DNA of 64,000 nt, from the NCBI RefSeq assembly GCF_019219065.1, contig NZ_JAHUWK010000001.1, positions 62,001 to 126,000 of the forward strand. The letters run 5' to 3'. A model generated the notes under the pieces. That model was given only the letters and a program-made list of their open reading frames with translations, was not told the DNA's origin and did no database searches. Every line of letters starts with the position of its first letter. The stretch's first letter is position 1. Origin of the DNA: Duganella sp. sic0402 (GTDB lineage Bacteria > Pseudomonadota > Gammaproteobacteria > Burkholderiales > Burkholderiaceae_D). The position numbers were made by a program, and so were the translations under genes. Below, piece after piece: positions 17,653 to 27,340 of this stretch.

Positions 17653-19098
17653 CTATTTGGATGCAGTCGCCAGCGGCGCTTGTTCGTGATAGCCGCCGCC
17701 CAGCGCGTTGCTCAGCGCGACTTCGGCCAGTAGTTGTAGCTGTTGCAGATAGAGGTCGGCGTCCTGCTGCTTGAGCAGCGCCAGGCGGGCGTTTAGCACG
17801 CTGCTTTTGCTGGCCAGGCCGCGATCCAGCCGCGCTTGCGCCGACGCCAGTTGCGCGCGCGCCGACGAAGTGGCTGCTGTTTGCTGGGTGATCTGCTGTT
17901 CGATGCCTTGCAGCTGCGCGCCGCTTTGTGCGACCTCGCGTACCGCTTCGGCGATGGTTCGGTTGTATTCGGCGATGCGTTCATTGCGGCTGGTGCGCGC
18001 ACCGTCGAGTTCCGCTTCCAGGCGGCGGCTGTCGAACAGCGGCAGCGTCACCGTCGGGCCGATATAGGCGGTGCGGCTGGCCGCCTGCAGCAGTTTTTCG
18101 ACCTTGATGGTGTCCAGGCCGATCGAGCCGGTCAAATTCACGTCCGGGTAGAAGGCGGCTTTGGCTGCGTCGATCTTGCTGAGCGATGCTTCCACCTTCC
18201 AGCGCGCGGCTTGCAGGTCTGGGCGGCGCGCCAGCAGTTCGATGCCAAGACGCGCGGGCAGGGCGTGCGGCGCCGGCGACAGTGCGGCCGGTTTCAGCTC
18301 GGCCAGCGCCTGGTTGTCGGCACCGGCCAGTGCGCGCAAGGCCTCGCGTTCGTGCTCGATGTCGGACTTGAGCTGCGCTTGCTGTTTGCGGATCAGGCTC
18401 AGGTCCGCTTCCGCCGCACGTTGTTCGTCGGCGTCGGCGAGGCCGTTGGCGATGCGCTTTGCCTTGTCCTGTACCAGCGCGGTTTGCGTTGCCGCCAGCT
18501 GCTTGGTGTTCGCCAGCCGGCTCCATGCGCCTTGCAGGCGGAAGTAGCTTTGTGCGATGGATGCGGCCAGTGCCTGCTCTGCTTCGGCGTATGCGGCGCG
18601 GCCGGCATTGAGCTCACCGACGGCGGCCGCTACCTGCGCGCGGTTCTTACCCCACCAGTCGAAGTTGTAGCGCAGGTCGAGGCGCAGCGTTTCGGTGGTG
18701 AACCAGGCGCCGCCTATCGGTTCCGGGAACAGGCCGGTGCCCGAGTAGCGCTGGCGGTTGGCATTCGCGTACAACGCGCTTTCCAGGCCCAGGTCGGCCA
18801 GGCTGCGCGACAGCGAGGAGCGTGCGGCGCCGATGTGCGCCGCCGCCACCTCCAGCGATGGGCCGCCGGCCAGGGCCTGCTGGATGATGGCGTTCAGCTG
18901 TTGGTCGTGGTAGGCGGTCCACCATTGCGCTTCCGGCCAGCCTTCGTGCGCCAGCCTGATGCTGGAGGAAAGTGCGGTATTGGCGATGTCGCGCTTGGGC
19001 AGCGCATGGCTGTCGGGCGGCGGCGTGGCGCAGCCAGCAAGTATCACAGCCAGCATCGGGGCCAGCGCCAGTGCGCGTGCTTGTGTCAGTGTTTTCAT
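17653..19098 (-). CDS. NodT/OprM-family outer membrane efflux lipoprotein
   Basis: The 481-residue protein has a lipoprotein signal ending ILAGC (Cys23) and two outer-membrane-efflux-protein repeats with the typical LDLRYNFDWWGKNRA, RRPDLQAARWKVEAS, KAAFYPDVNLTGSIG and LPLFDSRRLEAELDGAR. It would form the trimeric TolC-like channel for the EmrAB pump encoded on either side (emrB 12 bp upstream, emrA 9 bp downstream). Confidence 0.94.
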   Translation of the reverse strand: MKTLTQARALALAPMLAVILAGCATPPPDSHALPKRDIANTALSSSIRLAHEGWPEAQWWTAYHDQQLNAIIQQALAGGPSLEVAAAHIGAARSSLSRSLADLGLESALYANANRQRYSGTGLFPEPIGGAWFTTETLRLDLRYNFDWWGKNRAQVAAAVGELNAGRAAYAEAEQALAASIAQSYFRLQGAWSRLANTKQLAATQTALVQDKAKRIANGLADADEQRAAEADLSLIRKQQAQLKSDIEHEREALRALAGADNQALAELKPAALSPAPHALPARLGIELLARRPDLQAARWKVEASLSKIDAAKAAFYPDVNLTGSIGLDTIKVEKLLQAASRTAYIGPTVTLPLFDSRRLEAELDGARTSRNERIAEYNRTIAEAVREVAQSGAQLQGIEQQITQQTAATSSARAQLASAQARLDRGLASKSSVLNARLALLKQQDADLYLQQLQLLAEVALSNALGGGYHEQAPLATASK

Positions 19099-19110
19099 GT
19101 GCTTTTCTCT

Positions 19111-20646
19111 TTAATCCATCGCGGCGTGATCGACCGCCACCGGCGCGCTCTTGGCCGGCGGCCGGACCAGCACCAGCAGCGGTATCACGCACAGCGTCAA
19201 AATAAACATCAGCCAGAAATCGTCCACGTAGGCGATCATCGATGCCTGGCGCGTGATTTCGTTGTTCAGCGCGGCGGCGGCTTCGGGCGTGGCCAGGTTG
19301 TCCAGCAGCGCCGGATTGGTGGTGGTGATGTGCTCCGTCAGCGAGGCGTGCACGGTCTGCGTGTTCCGCACCAGCAGGGTTTGCACCAGCGCGATGCCGA
19401 TCGAGCTGCCGATATTGCGGATCAGGCTATAGATGGCCGTGCCTTCGGCGCGCATTTCCGGCGACAGCGTGGCGAAGGTGGCGGCACTCAGCGGCACAAA
19501 TACCAGCCCCAGTCCCAGGCCCTGTATCACGCCTGGCCAGACGATATCGCTTTGCGACAGCACCATGGTGTACTGTGTCATCTGCCATAGCGAGAAGGCA
19601 GTAATCAGGAAGCCTATCCCCAGCAGCAGCCGCAGATCGACCTTGCCGACCAGGCGGCCGACGAACATCATCGCAATCATGGTGCCGATGCCGCTGGGCG
19701 CCGTCACCAGGCCGGCGATCTTGGCCGGATAGCCCATCAGGCCTTGCAGCATGGTTGGCGTCAGTGCGCGCGTGGCAAACAGCACCACGCCCACCACGAA
19801 GATAAACAACAGGCCGCTGACGTAGTTGGCATTGCGCAGCAGCCGGTAATCGAAAAAGGACTTGCCGGCAGGGCGGGTGGCCGTGTGCGCGACAAAATAG
19901 GCAAAGCTCAGCGCCAGGATGGTGGCTTCGACCCAGGTTTCGGTAGCGTTGAACCAGTCATTCTGTTCGCCACGGTCGAGCAGCATTTGCAGCGCGCCGA
20001 TGGCCAGGCTGAGCGTGGCGAAGCCAAAGGCGTCGAACTGCATCTTGCGTGGCGCTTCGGCTTTTTTGATATAGCGCCAGATGCCGTAGAAGGCCACCGC
20101 GCCGATCGGCACGTTGATGAAGAACACCCAGCGCCAGTCGTAGCTGTCGGTCAGCCAGCCGCCCAGCGTCGGGCCGAGGATGGGGCCGATCATCACGCCC
20201 ATGCCCCACACGGCCATCGCCGAGCCATGCTTTTCGCGCGGATTGATGTCCAGCAGCGTCGCCTGCGACAGCGGCACCAGCGCGGCGCCGAAGATCCCTT
20301 GCAGCAGGCGGGCGATGACGATTTCCGTCAGCGAGCCGGCCAGGCCGCACAGCACCGAGGCAATGGTGAAGCCGGCCACCGAGGTGAGGAAGATGTTTTT
20401 CTGGCCGAAGCGGTCGCACAGCCAGCCGGTCAGCGGCGTGGCGATGGCGGCGGCCACGATGAAGGAGGTCAGCACCCAGGTGATCTGGTCCTGCGAAGCC
20501 GACAAGCTGCCCTGCATATGCGGCAGCGCGACGTTGGCGATGGTGCCGTCGAGCGCTTGAATCACGGTCGCCAGCATGATCGATACGGTGATCATGCGGC
20601 GATTCAGGCCGTCGTCCGTGGCGGCGGCTGGGACGGCGGTGCTCAT
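19111..20646 (-). CDS. emrB: EmrB-type DHA2 MFS multidrug transporter
   Basis: The 511-residue protein has the 14-segment DHA2 layout with LDGTIANVALPHMQGSL in helix 1, WLCDRFGQKNIFL (motif A) and GPTLGGWLTDSYDWRWVFFINVP (motif C region, cited in parts). It exports hydrophobic drugs using the proton gradient and pairs with EmrA. Its start overlaps the marR stop by 4 bp, and it is followed by the outer-membrane factor gene. Confidence 0.94.
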   Translation of the reverse strand: MSTAVPAAATDDGLNRRMITVSIMLATVIQALDGTIANVALPHMQGSLSASQDQITWVLTSFIVAAAIATPLTGWLCDRFGQKNIFLTSVAGFTIASVLCGLAGSLTEIVIARLLQGIFGAALVPLSQATLLDINPREKHGSAMAVWGMGVMIGPILGPTLGGWLTDSYDWRWVFFINVPIGAVAFYGIWRYIKKAEAPRKMQFDAFGFATLSLAIGALQMLLDRGEQNDWFNATETWVEATILALSFAYFVAHTATRPAGKSFFDYRLLRNANYVSGLLFIFVVGVVLFATRALTPTMLQGLMGYPAKIAGLVTAPSGIGTMIAMMFVGRLVGKVDLRLLLGIGFLITAFSLWQMTQYTMVLSQSDIVWPGVIQGLGLGLVFVPLSAATFATLSPEMRAEGTAIYSLIRNIGSSIGIALVQTLLVRNTQTVHASLTEHITTTNPALLDNLATPEAAAALNNEITRQASMIAYVDDFWLMFILTLCVIPLLVLVRPPAKSAPVAVDHAAMD

Positions 20647-21077
20647 GGCAGCGACTCGATATGGGCCTGGATCGATTCAAGGAACACGGTCACGCTGCGC
20701 AGCGTCTCGGCATCGGCGTTGCCCAGCAGTTCGCAACGGAAAGCTTCTGCCTCCTTCCATACGGACTGGTACACCTCCTGGCCGGACGGCGTCAGGCTGA
20801 GCAGCTTGACCCGGCGGTCGGTGGAGGACGGTGTGCGCATCATGTAGCCGGCTTTGACCAGCCGGTCGACGGTGGCGACCATGGTCGGATCTTCCACGCC
20901 GGCGCGCGCCGCCAGGCGGGTTTGCGATGGCGGCTCGGCTTCCTTGGCGGTGAGGGCGATGGCCATCCAGCTGGCCTGGCTCAGCCCCAGGTGCTTGAGG
21001 CGGCGGTCGATCGCCAGCCGCCAGGCGCGGGCGGTGCCGTGCAGGGCGGCCGAGAACCGTTCTTCTATAGAAGGCAT
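20643..21077 (-). CDS. MarR family repressor of the emr operon
   Basis: The 144-residue protein has the MarR winged helix: LGLSQASWMAIALTAKEA, QTRLAARAGVEDPTMVATVDRLVKAGYM and the wing with TDRRVKLLSLTPSGQEV. It heads the four-gene efflux operon and overlaps emrB by 4 bp, so it is very likely the EmrR/MarR-like local repressor that releases DNA on binding a pump substrate. A candidate operator with 7-bp inverted arms is just upstream (21087-21123). Confidence 0.93.
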   Translation of the reverse strand: MPSIEERFSAALHGTARAWRLAIDRRLKHLGLSQASWMAIALTAKEAEPPSQTRLAARAGVEDPTMVATVDRLVKAGYMMRTPSSTDRRVKLLSLTPSGQEVYQSVWKEAEAFRCELLGNADAETLRSVTVFLESIQAHIESLP

Positions 21078-21086
21078 ATGATTTCA

Positions 21087-21123
21087 GTGCTAATGGTTAG
21101 ATATCGAACGATTAGTTTAGCAC
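21087..21123. promoter_or_regulatory. Candidate MarR operator region
   Basis: GTGCTAA (21087-21093) and TTAGCAC (21117-21123) are perfect inverted arms; between them lie CTAAT...ATTAG and ATCG-AA-CGAT. The site starts 10 bp upstream of the marR start and could also affect the divergent His-rich gene. Confidence 0.5.
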
Positions 21124-21219
21124 AAGTAATATATGTTCGTCAGCGTACAGAAATTTCGCGGAGGATTTATTATGCTAAGAGGTGAGCAGTTTCGCTCGTG
21201 TCAAGAATAGAGACTCATC

Positions 21220-21705
21220 ATGAAAGCCACGTTACTCGCCGCCAGCCTGCTGGCCCTGTCCGCATCTGCCTTTGCGTCGTCGAATGTTTCCATCAGCGTC
21301 GGCCAGCCCGGATTTTATGGCCGCATTGACATTGGCGACTATCCGGCGCCGCAACTGGTGTATCGCCAGCCGGTGATCATTGAGCGGCCAGTACGTTATG
21401 TCGAGAGCGCGCCGATTTATTTGCGCGTTCCGCCCGGCCACGCGAAGAACTGGCGCAAGCATTGCCACGCTTACCATGCGTGCGGCCAGCGCGTGTATTT
21501 TGTGCAGGACCGCTGGTACACCAATGAATATGTGCCGCGTTACCACCAGCGTCATGGCGGGCCGCGGCATGAGCCGCATCGCCAGGAACACCGCGATCAT
21601 CGCGACCACCGTGATGACCGTCGAGATCATCACGGTCCAGGGCGTGGTCACGATAACGGCCGTGGGCCTGATCGCCACGACCGCCACGACCGCCACGACC
21701 GATAA
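21220..21705 (+). CDS. Secreted His/Asp/Arg-rich protein
   Basis: The 161-residue protein has a clear signal peptide (MKATLLAASLLALSASAFA) and a mature part of two regions: about 95 residues rich in Tyr, Pro and Val containing CHAYHACGQRVYFVQDRWY, then about 45 residues made almost only of H, R, D, E and G (repeats of HRD, HRDD and RHD). Such tails often bind Zn2+, Ni2+ or Cu2+, but no function is known to me. It diverges from the marR operon and precedes the NADH dehydrogenase gene by 32 bp, so co-transcription with it is possible. Confidence 0.8.
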   Translation: MKATLLAASLLALSASAFASSNVSISVGQPGFYGRIDIGDYPAPQLVYRQPVIIERPVRYVESAPIYLRVPPGHAKNWRKHCHAYHACGQRVYFVQDRWYTNEYVPRYHQRHGGPRHEPHRQEHRDHRDHRDDRRDHHGPGRGHDNGRGPDRHDRHDRHDR

Positions 21706-21737
21706 CCGGCGGCTGGCGCCGCCACAGGAGAAGCGTT

Positions 21738-23039
21738 TTGCAAAGTAAATTTGTTATTGTTGGCGGCGGAGCGGGCGGGCTGGAACTGGCCTGCAAGCTG
21801 GGCCGCAAATTCGGCCCGGAGGCCGTGATGCTGGTGGACAGCCGCCTGTTCCACATCTGGAAACCATCGCTGCATGAAGTGGCCGCCGGCACGCTGGACG
21901 TGCACCAGGAAGGCCTGTCCTATCAGATGCTGGCGCACGATAACCGCTTCACCTTTGTCTACGGCCCGATGCTGGCGCTGGACGCCGAACAGCGCACGCT
22001 GACTGTCGGCGCTATCGTTAGCGGCGAGGAGCACAAGGAAGAAATTCTGCCCGAGCGGCAGATCCGCTTCGACCAGCTGGTGATGGCGGTCGGCAGCACC
22101 TCCAATTATTTCGGTGTGCCCGGCGCGGCCGAGTACACCATTTCGCTGAACGCTACCGAGGACGCCGAGCGTTTCCGCCTGACGCTGCTCAAGCTGCTGA
22201 CGCTGGCGGAACTGAAAAAGAGTGCGCAACCGGATGCTGGCGTGGATGTGGTCATCATCGGCGGCGGCGCTACTGGCGTCGAGCTTGCGGCCGAGTTGCG
22301 CGAAGCCAGCGGCGTCTACGCCACCTACGGTTTCCGCCAGCTGCACGCCGAGCGCGATGTGAGCATCACCTTGTTGGAAGGCGCGCCGCGCATTCTGGCG
22401 CCGCTGCCGGAGAAGGTATCCAGCGCCGCGCTCGACCTGCTGCGCCAGCGCGCCGTGACCGTCGTCACCAATACCAGGGTCACCGCCATTGATGGCGCCA
22501 GCGTGACAGCCGGCGATACTGTCTATCCGGCGCAGATCGTGGTCTGGGCGGCCGGGATCAAGGCGCCGGACTTCCTCAAAACGCTGGGGCTGCCGGTGAC
22601 CAGGTCGGGCCAGCTGGATGTGGATGGCACGCTGGCAGTCAAAGGCTACGATTGTATTTACGCGCTGGGCGATTGCGCCGCCTGCATCGGCCCGGACGGC
22701 AAGTTGGTGCCGCCTCGCGCGCAAGCCGCGCACCAGATGGCCGACTATCTGCTGGAGACGTTGGTGCGAAAACAGAAGGGACAGCCGCCGCAATCCAAGC
22801 CTTATGTCTACCGCGACTACGGCTCGCTGGTGTCGTTCGGCCAGACCACCTCGGTCGGCAGTCTGATGGGATCGCTGAAAGGGCTAAGCTGGTTTGTTGA
22901 CGGCTTTGTCGCGCGCATGATGTACGTCAGCCTGCACCTGATGCATCACAAGGCGGTGCTGGGCACGGTGCGCACCGGCGTGCTGGCGGTGGCGCGCTTC
23001 CTGATCAAGCGCACCACGCCGCTGGTCAAGCTGCACTAG
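21738..23039 (+). CDS. ndh: Type II NADH dehydrogenase (NDH-2)
   Basis: The 433-residue flavoprotein has two dinucleotide-binding motifs, IVGGGAGGLELACKLG (FAD) and VDVVIIGGGATGVELAAEL (NADH), plus IYALGDCAAC and PPRAQAAHQMADYL typical of NDH-2. It transfers electrons from NADH to quinone without proton pumping, anchored by a C-terminal amphipathic region. The start is TTG at 21738, supported by CAGGAG at 21725-21730 (7 nt away). Its last 14 bp overlap the convergent kinase gene. Confidence 0.92.
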   Translation: MQSKFVIVGGGAGGLELACKLGRKFGPEAVMLVDSRLFHIWKPSLHEVAAGTLDVHQEGLSYQMLAHDNRFTFVYGPMLALDAEQRTLTVGAIVSGEEHKEEILPERQIRFDQLVMAVGSTSNYFGVPGAAEYTISLNATEDAERFRLTLLKLLTLAELKKSAQPDAGVDVVIIGGGATGVELAAELREASGVYATYGFRQLHAERDVSITLLEGAPRILAPLPEKVSSAALDLLRQRAVTVVTNTRVTAIDGASVTAGDTVYPAQIVVWAAGIKAPDFLKTLGLPVTRSGQLDVDGTLAVKGYDCIYALGDCAACIGPDGKLVPPRAQAAHQMADYLLETLVRKQKGQPPQSKPYVYRDYGSLVSFGQTTSVGSLMGSLKGLSWFVDGFVARMMYVSLHLMHHKAVLGTVRTGVLAVARFLIKRTTPLVKLH

Positions 23040-23760
23040 GCGCGGCCTCGGGCTGGGGCTTGGGCAGTATCATGGTCAGCGTGACGCCGCCTTCGGCGCC
23101 GGCCGCCAGTGTCAGCGTGCCGCCCAGGTAGGCGGCGCGCTCGCGCGCCATGCGCAGGCCGAATTTGCCGGCCGACTGGCCAGCCGGGACCGGGCCGCTG
23201 AGGCCGACGCCGTTGTCCTTGACCGTCAACATGACTTCATCTTCGTTGTCATCGACGATCACGTCCACCGTGCTGGCCTGGGCATGCTGGATGATGTTGC
23301 GCAGCGCTTCTTCCAGCGTGTGCAGCAGCACGATGCCGTGGCTGCGCGGGCAATCCAGTTCTTCTTCGGGCAGGCTGCAACGGGCGGTGATGCCGCGCTG
23401 TTCGCCGAATTGCGTCACCAGTTCATCCAGCGCGACGCGCGCGCCGAGGAATTCCAGCTTGTCGTTCCACAGTTTGAGCTGCATCTGGCGGTTGGTTTCA
23501 ACGATCTGCCCCAGCAGTTTTTTCATGTGGCCAGCGCGGTCTTGCAGGGCAGGGTCGGGCGGCAATTTCTGCATCAGCAGGCCGAGGTGCATGGTCAGCG
23601 CCGTCAGCGACGAGCCCAGGCTGTCATGCAATTGGCGCGACAACGAGCGGCGCTCATTATCCCAGCAGGTGTGGACGTGGCCGAGCAGGTCGCTCAGGTC
23701 GGCGCTACGCAGGGCGTCCTGCTGCGGAGTGTGGTGTTCTTGCGGTGCCGGTGCGGACAT
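23026..23760 (-). CDS. Soluble NarX/DegS-type (HisKA_3) histidine kinase
   Basis: The 244-residue protein has no membrane or sensor domain. It starts almost directly with the HisKA_3 dimerisation helix ERRSLSRQLHDSLGSSLTAL (His in RQLHD) and continues with an HATPase domain: EEALRNIIQHAQAS, VKDNGVGLSG and FGLRMARERAAYLGG. Kinases of this class normally pair with NarL-type regulators, but none is adjacent; it may receive its signal from a separate protein. It lies 96 bp downstream of the hybrid kinase gene on the same strand. Confidence 0.9.
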   Translation of the reverse strand: MSAPAPQEHHTPQQDALRSADLSDLLGHVHTCWDNERRSLSRQLHDSLGSSLTALTMHLGLLMQKLPPDPALQDRAGHMKKLLGQIVETNRQMQLKLWNDKLEFLGARVALDELVTQFGEQRGITARCSLPEEELDCPRSHGIVLLHTLEEALRNIIQHAQASTVDVIVDDNEDEVMLTVKDNGVGLSGPVPAGQSAGKFGLRMARERAAYLGGTLTLAAGAEGGVTLTMILPKPQPEAAPSAA

Positions 23761-23856
23761 AGATTTTCTCGATAAAGTCGGACGGACGACGGTCTGACCC
23801 GATCATACCCGAGCTTTGCAATCGCTGACGCACAAAAGCATGGCGTACCACAGCTG

Positions 23857-25476
23857 TTATTGCTTCACTGGCAGCTGCGCGCAATTGTCGATCACTTCCA
23901 TCAGTTGATCGATGTCAACTGGCTTGACCAGGTGGCGGTCGAAGCCGGCTTCCATCACGCGCCGCAGGTCCTCGGCCAGGCCGTAGCCGGTGAGGGCGAT
24001 CAGCTTGATCTCGCGCGTGGCGGGATCGGCGCGCAGGCGGCGCGCCACTTCATAGCCATCGATGCCGGGCAGGCCGATATCGACCAGCGCCAGGTCCGGC
24101 TGGAAGTCGAGCGCGGCGCTCAGTCCCAGCAGGCCGTCCGCGGCAGCGTTGACGTCGTAGCCGTAACCGCTCAGCATCATGGCCATCATTTCGCGGCCGT
24201 CGTCGTTGTCCTCGATCAGCAGCAGGCGCGGCTTGCCGTGCTGGCGCTGGCCGGCCGGCGCCGGCTGCGGCGCGGCCAGGTGCTCGACGCGCGGCAGGCG
24301 CAGCGTGAAGGTGCTGCCCCGATTGGGGCCGGAACTCTCCGCCTCGACGCTGCCGCCGTGCAGCTCGGCCAGGCGGCGCACCAGTGACAGGCCGATGCCG
24401 AGTCCACCCTGCGAGCGGTCCAGCGTGCTGCTGCCTTGCACGAATACGTCGAACACATGCGGCAGCAGCTCGGCCGGAATGCCGACCCCGTTATCACGCA
24501 CGCTGAGTACTACGTCGTCGTTTTCGGTCCAGGTGCGCACATCGATGCGGCCGCCGGGCGGCGTGTATTTGAGCGCGTTATCCAGCAGGTTGCTAGTGAT
24601 CTGTTCCAGCCGGGTGCTGTCGCCCTCGATCCAGCCGGAATCAAGGTCTTGCACCAGTTCGTAATCGGTGCTGCGGCCGGTGGCGCGGTAGGTTTCCATG
24701 GTTTGCCCGACCAGCGCCGACAAGTCCAGCGGCAGGCGGTTAAGCAGGATCTTGCCGGACATGGCGCGCGACAAATCCAGCAGGTCGTCGACGATGCGGC
24801 CCAGGTGCTGGCTCTGGCGCTGGATGATTTTCTTGGCGCGCTGCACGCCTTCCGCCGACACGCCGGGCAGGCCGATCAGCGACGCCGCGCTGCTGATGGC
24901 GCTGAGCGGATTGCGTAGCTCATGGCCGAGCATGGCGAGGAATTCATCCTTGGCGTGATTCTGCCGCTCCATCGATTTGCGTTCCTCGATTTCGCGGGTC
25001 AGGCGCTGGTTGGTGGCGGTCAGTTCGGTAGTGCGCTGGCTCAGCTGGCGCGCCTGCTTTTTCAGTTCCTCGTTCTTCATCGCCAGCGCCACGAAGACGG
25101 AAATCTTGGCGTACAGGACTTGCGGGATGACCGGCGTGAACAGGAAGTCCACCGCGCCGTGCTGGTAAGCCTTCAGCCGGTCCAGCTCGTCGGCCAGGAA
25201 GGCGGTAATGAAAATGATCGGAATATCGGCCGAACGGGCGCGGGCGTGGATGGCTTCGGCGGTTTCAAAGCCGTCCATGCCGGGCATGTTCACATCCAGC
25301 AGGATCACGGCAAAGTCGTGCATCAGCACCTGGCGCAAGGCGTCCTGCCCCGAGCGCGCCGCCAAGACCTCATAGGATTCCTGTTCCGCCCATAGCGCGA
25401 GCAAGCTGGTCAACGCGAACAGGCTGTTGGCGTCATCGTTGACGACCAGGATCTTGGGTTTGTCTAGTTTGGGCAC
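23857..25476 (-). CDS. REC-HisKA-HATPase-REC hybrid histidine kinase (soluble)
   Basis: The 539-residue protein begins with a receiver (VVNDDANS, LLDVNMPGMDG, Lys replaced by Thr-Pro in FLFTPV), then a coiled coil, HisKA (FLAMLGHELRNPLSAISS), HATPase (ITSNLLDNALKYTPPGG, VRDNGVGIP, GGLGIGLSLVRRL) and a C-terminal receiver (LLIEDNDDG, LVDIGLPGIDG, LVKPVD). There is no membrane segment, so input is probably by phosphorylation of the first receiver. The start is GTG at 25476. The loss of the conserved Lys-Pro in the first receiver (FLFTPV instead of xxKP) is unusual. Confidence 0.92.
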   Translation of the reverse strand: MPKLDKPKILVVNDDANSLFALTSLLALWAEQESYEVLAARSGQDALRQVLMHDFAVILLDVNMPGMDGFETAEAIHARARSADIPIIFITAFLADELDRLKAYQHGAVDFLFTPVIPQVLYAKISVFVALAMKNEELKKQARQLSQRTTELTATNQRLTREIEERKSMERQNHAKDEFLAMLGHELRNPLSAISSAASLIGLPGVSAEGVQRAKKIIQRQSQHLGRIVDDLLDLSRAMSGKILLNRLPLDLSALVGQTMETYRATGRSTDYELVQDLDSGWIEGDSTRLEQITSNLLDNALKYTPPGGRIDVRTWTENDDVVLSVRDNGVGIPAELLPHVFDVFVQGSSTLDRSQGGLGIGLSLVRRLAELHGGSVEAESSGPNRGSTFTLRLPRVEHLAAPQPAPAGQRQHGKPRLLLIEDNDDGREMMAMMLSGYGYDVNAAADGLLGLSAALDFQPDLALVDIGLPGIDGYEVARRLRADPATREIKLIALTGYGLAEDLRRVMEAGFDRHLVKPVDIDQLMEVIDNCAQLPVKQ

Positions 25477-25559
25477 GGGTTGTCTGCCGTAGGAGCGTCA
25501 ATCGATGATAGCAAGAGGCAAAATAAATGTCAAAAAAGCATACTGAACCGGGCGCTACA

Positions 25560-25567
25560 GGGGGGGG
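25560..25567. repeat. Run of eight G in the leader of the 25654 gene
   Basis: An octamer of G at 25560-25567 lies inside a short open frame that begins ATG at 25527. Slippage here would change the reading of that frame. The frame itself is not well supported as a gene. Confidence 0.4.
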
Positions 25568-25641
25568 CGCCGGACCTGCGTTCGCTTGCGCACAGACCGA
25601 TGGCGGGGGCACTGGCACAGTGGGTGCGGACGTTCAACTGA

Positions 25642-26073
<432 letters not shown>

Positions 26074-26101
26074 ATAGTCCTGGACCGCTATCGGCACAGA
26101 A

Positions 26102-26125
26102 AGCGGGCTCAGGCCCGCTTTTTTT
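26102..26125 (+). terminator. Intrinsic terminator
   Basis: AGCGGGC-TCAG-GCCCGCT with a run of seven T (26119-26125). It ends the plus-strand gene at 25654-26073 and lies at the stop codon of the convergent GGDEF gene (AAA on its other side may let it work in both directions). Confidence 0.85.
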
Positions 26126-27101
26126 AGGCCAGCGTGGCCGACATGGTGTGCTGTTGGAGCGGCTGGTCGCGCATCGACTGCGCGGTGCAGCAGCGGTTCT
26201 TGCCGGAGCGTTTGGCTTCGTACAGGGCACCGTCGGCGGCGGCGATCAGGGCCGCCACTTCGGTGGCGTCGTCGGGGAAGATGCCGATGCCGATGCTGGT
26301 GGACAGCTTCAAGGTCAGGCCGTTGACATCATAGGCTTGCGATACCGCCTCGATCAGCTTGTTGGCGGGTTCCTGGGTATCGGCGATATTGGCGATGCTG
26401 CCCATGACAATGACAAACTCGTCGCCGCCGACGCGGGCCACGGTGTCTTCCTTGCGCGAACAGCCAACCAGGCGCTGCGCGACTTGCTTGAGAATTTCGT
26501 CGCCATAAGCATGGCCGTGGGTGTCGTTGATCGTCTTGAAGCCGTCCAGGTCGAGATACATGACGGCGGCCTTGTGCTGCTGGCGGGTGGCGTGCTGCAA
26601 CACGGTGGCGATACGGTCTTCCAGCAGGCGGCGGTTCGGCAGGCCCGTCAGCGGATCGTGCAGCGCCAGCTCCTGCTGCTGGCGGCTGTATTGCGCCAGC
26701 TCGCGGTACAGCAGGCGCACTTCCAGCATATTATGGATGCGCTTGTGGACTTCCAGCAGGTCGAAGGGCTTGCTGATGAAGTCGCGCGCGCCAGCTTCCA
26801 GCGCGGCAATCTTGAAGCTGGGCTGAGCGGTCAGCGCCAGCACCGGCAGATAGCCGCCTTGCTCGATTTCCTTCAGGCCTTTCATGACCTGGAAACCGTT
26901 CAGGCCAGGCATTTGCAGATCGAGCAGGATCAGGTCATAGCTATGCTGGCGATGCAGCGGGCAAACTTGCTCCGGCAGCATGGTGGAAGAGACATCTGTA
27001 TAGCCGGCCTCGCGCAAGATCTCCAACATCAGATCGACGTTGTCTGCACTGTCATCCACCACCAGAATTTTGGCGTTCAGGATATCGTCTCGGCTCGGCA
27101 T
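26124..27101 (-). CDS. REC-GGDEF response regulator (diguanylate cyclase)
   Basis: From the ATG at 27101 the protein has 325 residues: a receiver (VVDDSADN, LILLDLQMPGLNG, FISKPFD) and a GGDEF domain with DPLTGLPNRR, MYLDLDGFKTINDTHGH, RVGGDEFVIVMG and LSTSIGIGI. The active-site motif is intact, so it is a WspR/PleD-like cyclase activated by phosphorylation. Upstream in-frame codons to 27170 are A+T-rich non-family sequence. It follows the PAS-GAF hybrid kinase gene by 239 bp on the same strand; that kinase is a plausible partner. Confidence 0.93.
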   Translation of the reverse strand: MPSRDDILNAKILVVDDSADNVDLMLEILREAGYTDVSSTMLPEQVCPLHRQHSYDLILLDLQMPGLNGFQVMKGLKEIEQGGYLPVLALTAQPSFKIAALEAGARDFISKPFDLLEVHKRIHNMLEVRLLYRELAQYSRQQQELALHDPLTGLPNRRLLEDRIATVLQHATRQQHKAAVMYLDLDGFKTINDTHGHAYGDEILKQVAQRLVGCSRKEDTVARVGGDEFVIVMGSIANIADTQEPANKLIEAVSQAYDVNGLTLKLSTSIGIGIFPDDATEVAALIAAADGALYEAKRSGKNRCCTAQSMRDQPLQQHTMSATLA

Positions 27102-27340
27102 GATGGTCTCAGTCTTTTTACTCTTAATAATAATTCGATAATAGCGCAAAGCACCGGTGGTGCGACGCACACAAAGGAAATAATTTCCGCATGGAAATTA
27201 TTCTACGCCTTTTCCAGCAGTTTTGTAGTGTATCAAGAGTTTTTCAGATTGCTTGTAGGACATTGCCGCGTCTTAAAGTAGGAGTTGGAAAGTTGCTACA
27301 TGGCAATTTAATCATGCTCATGAATATTGTGATACCGTTT

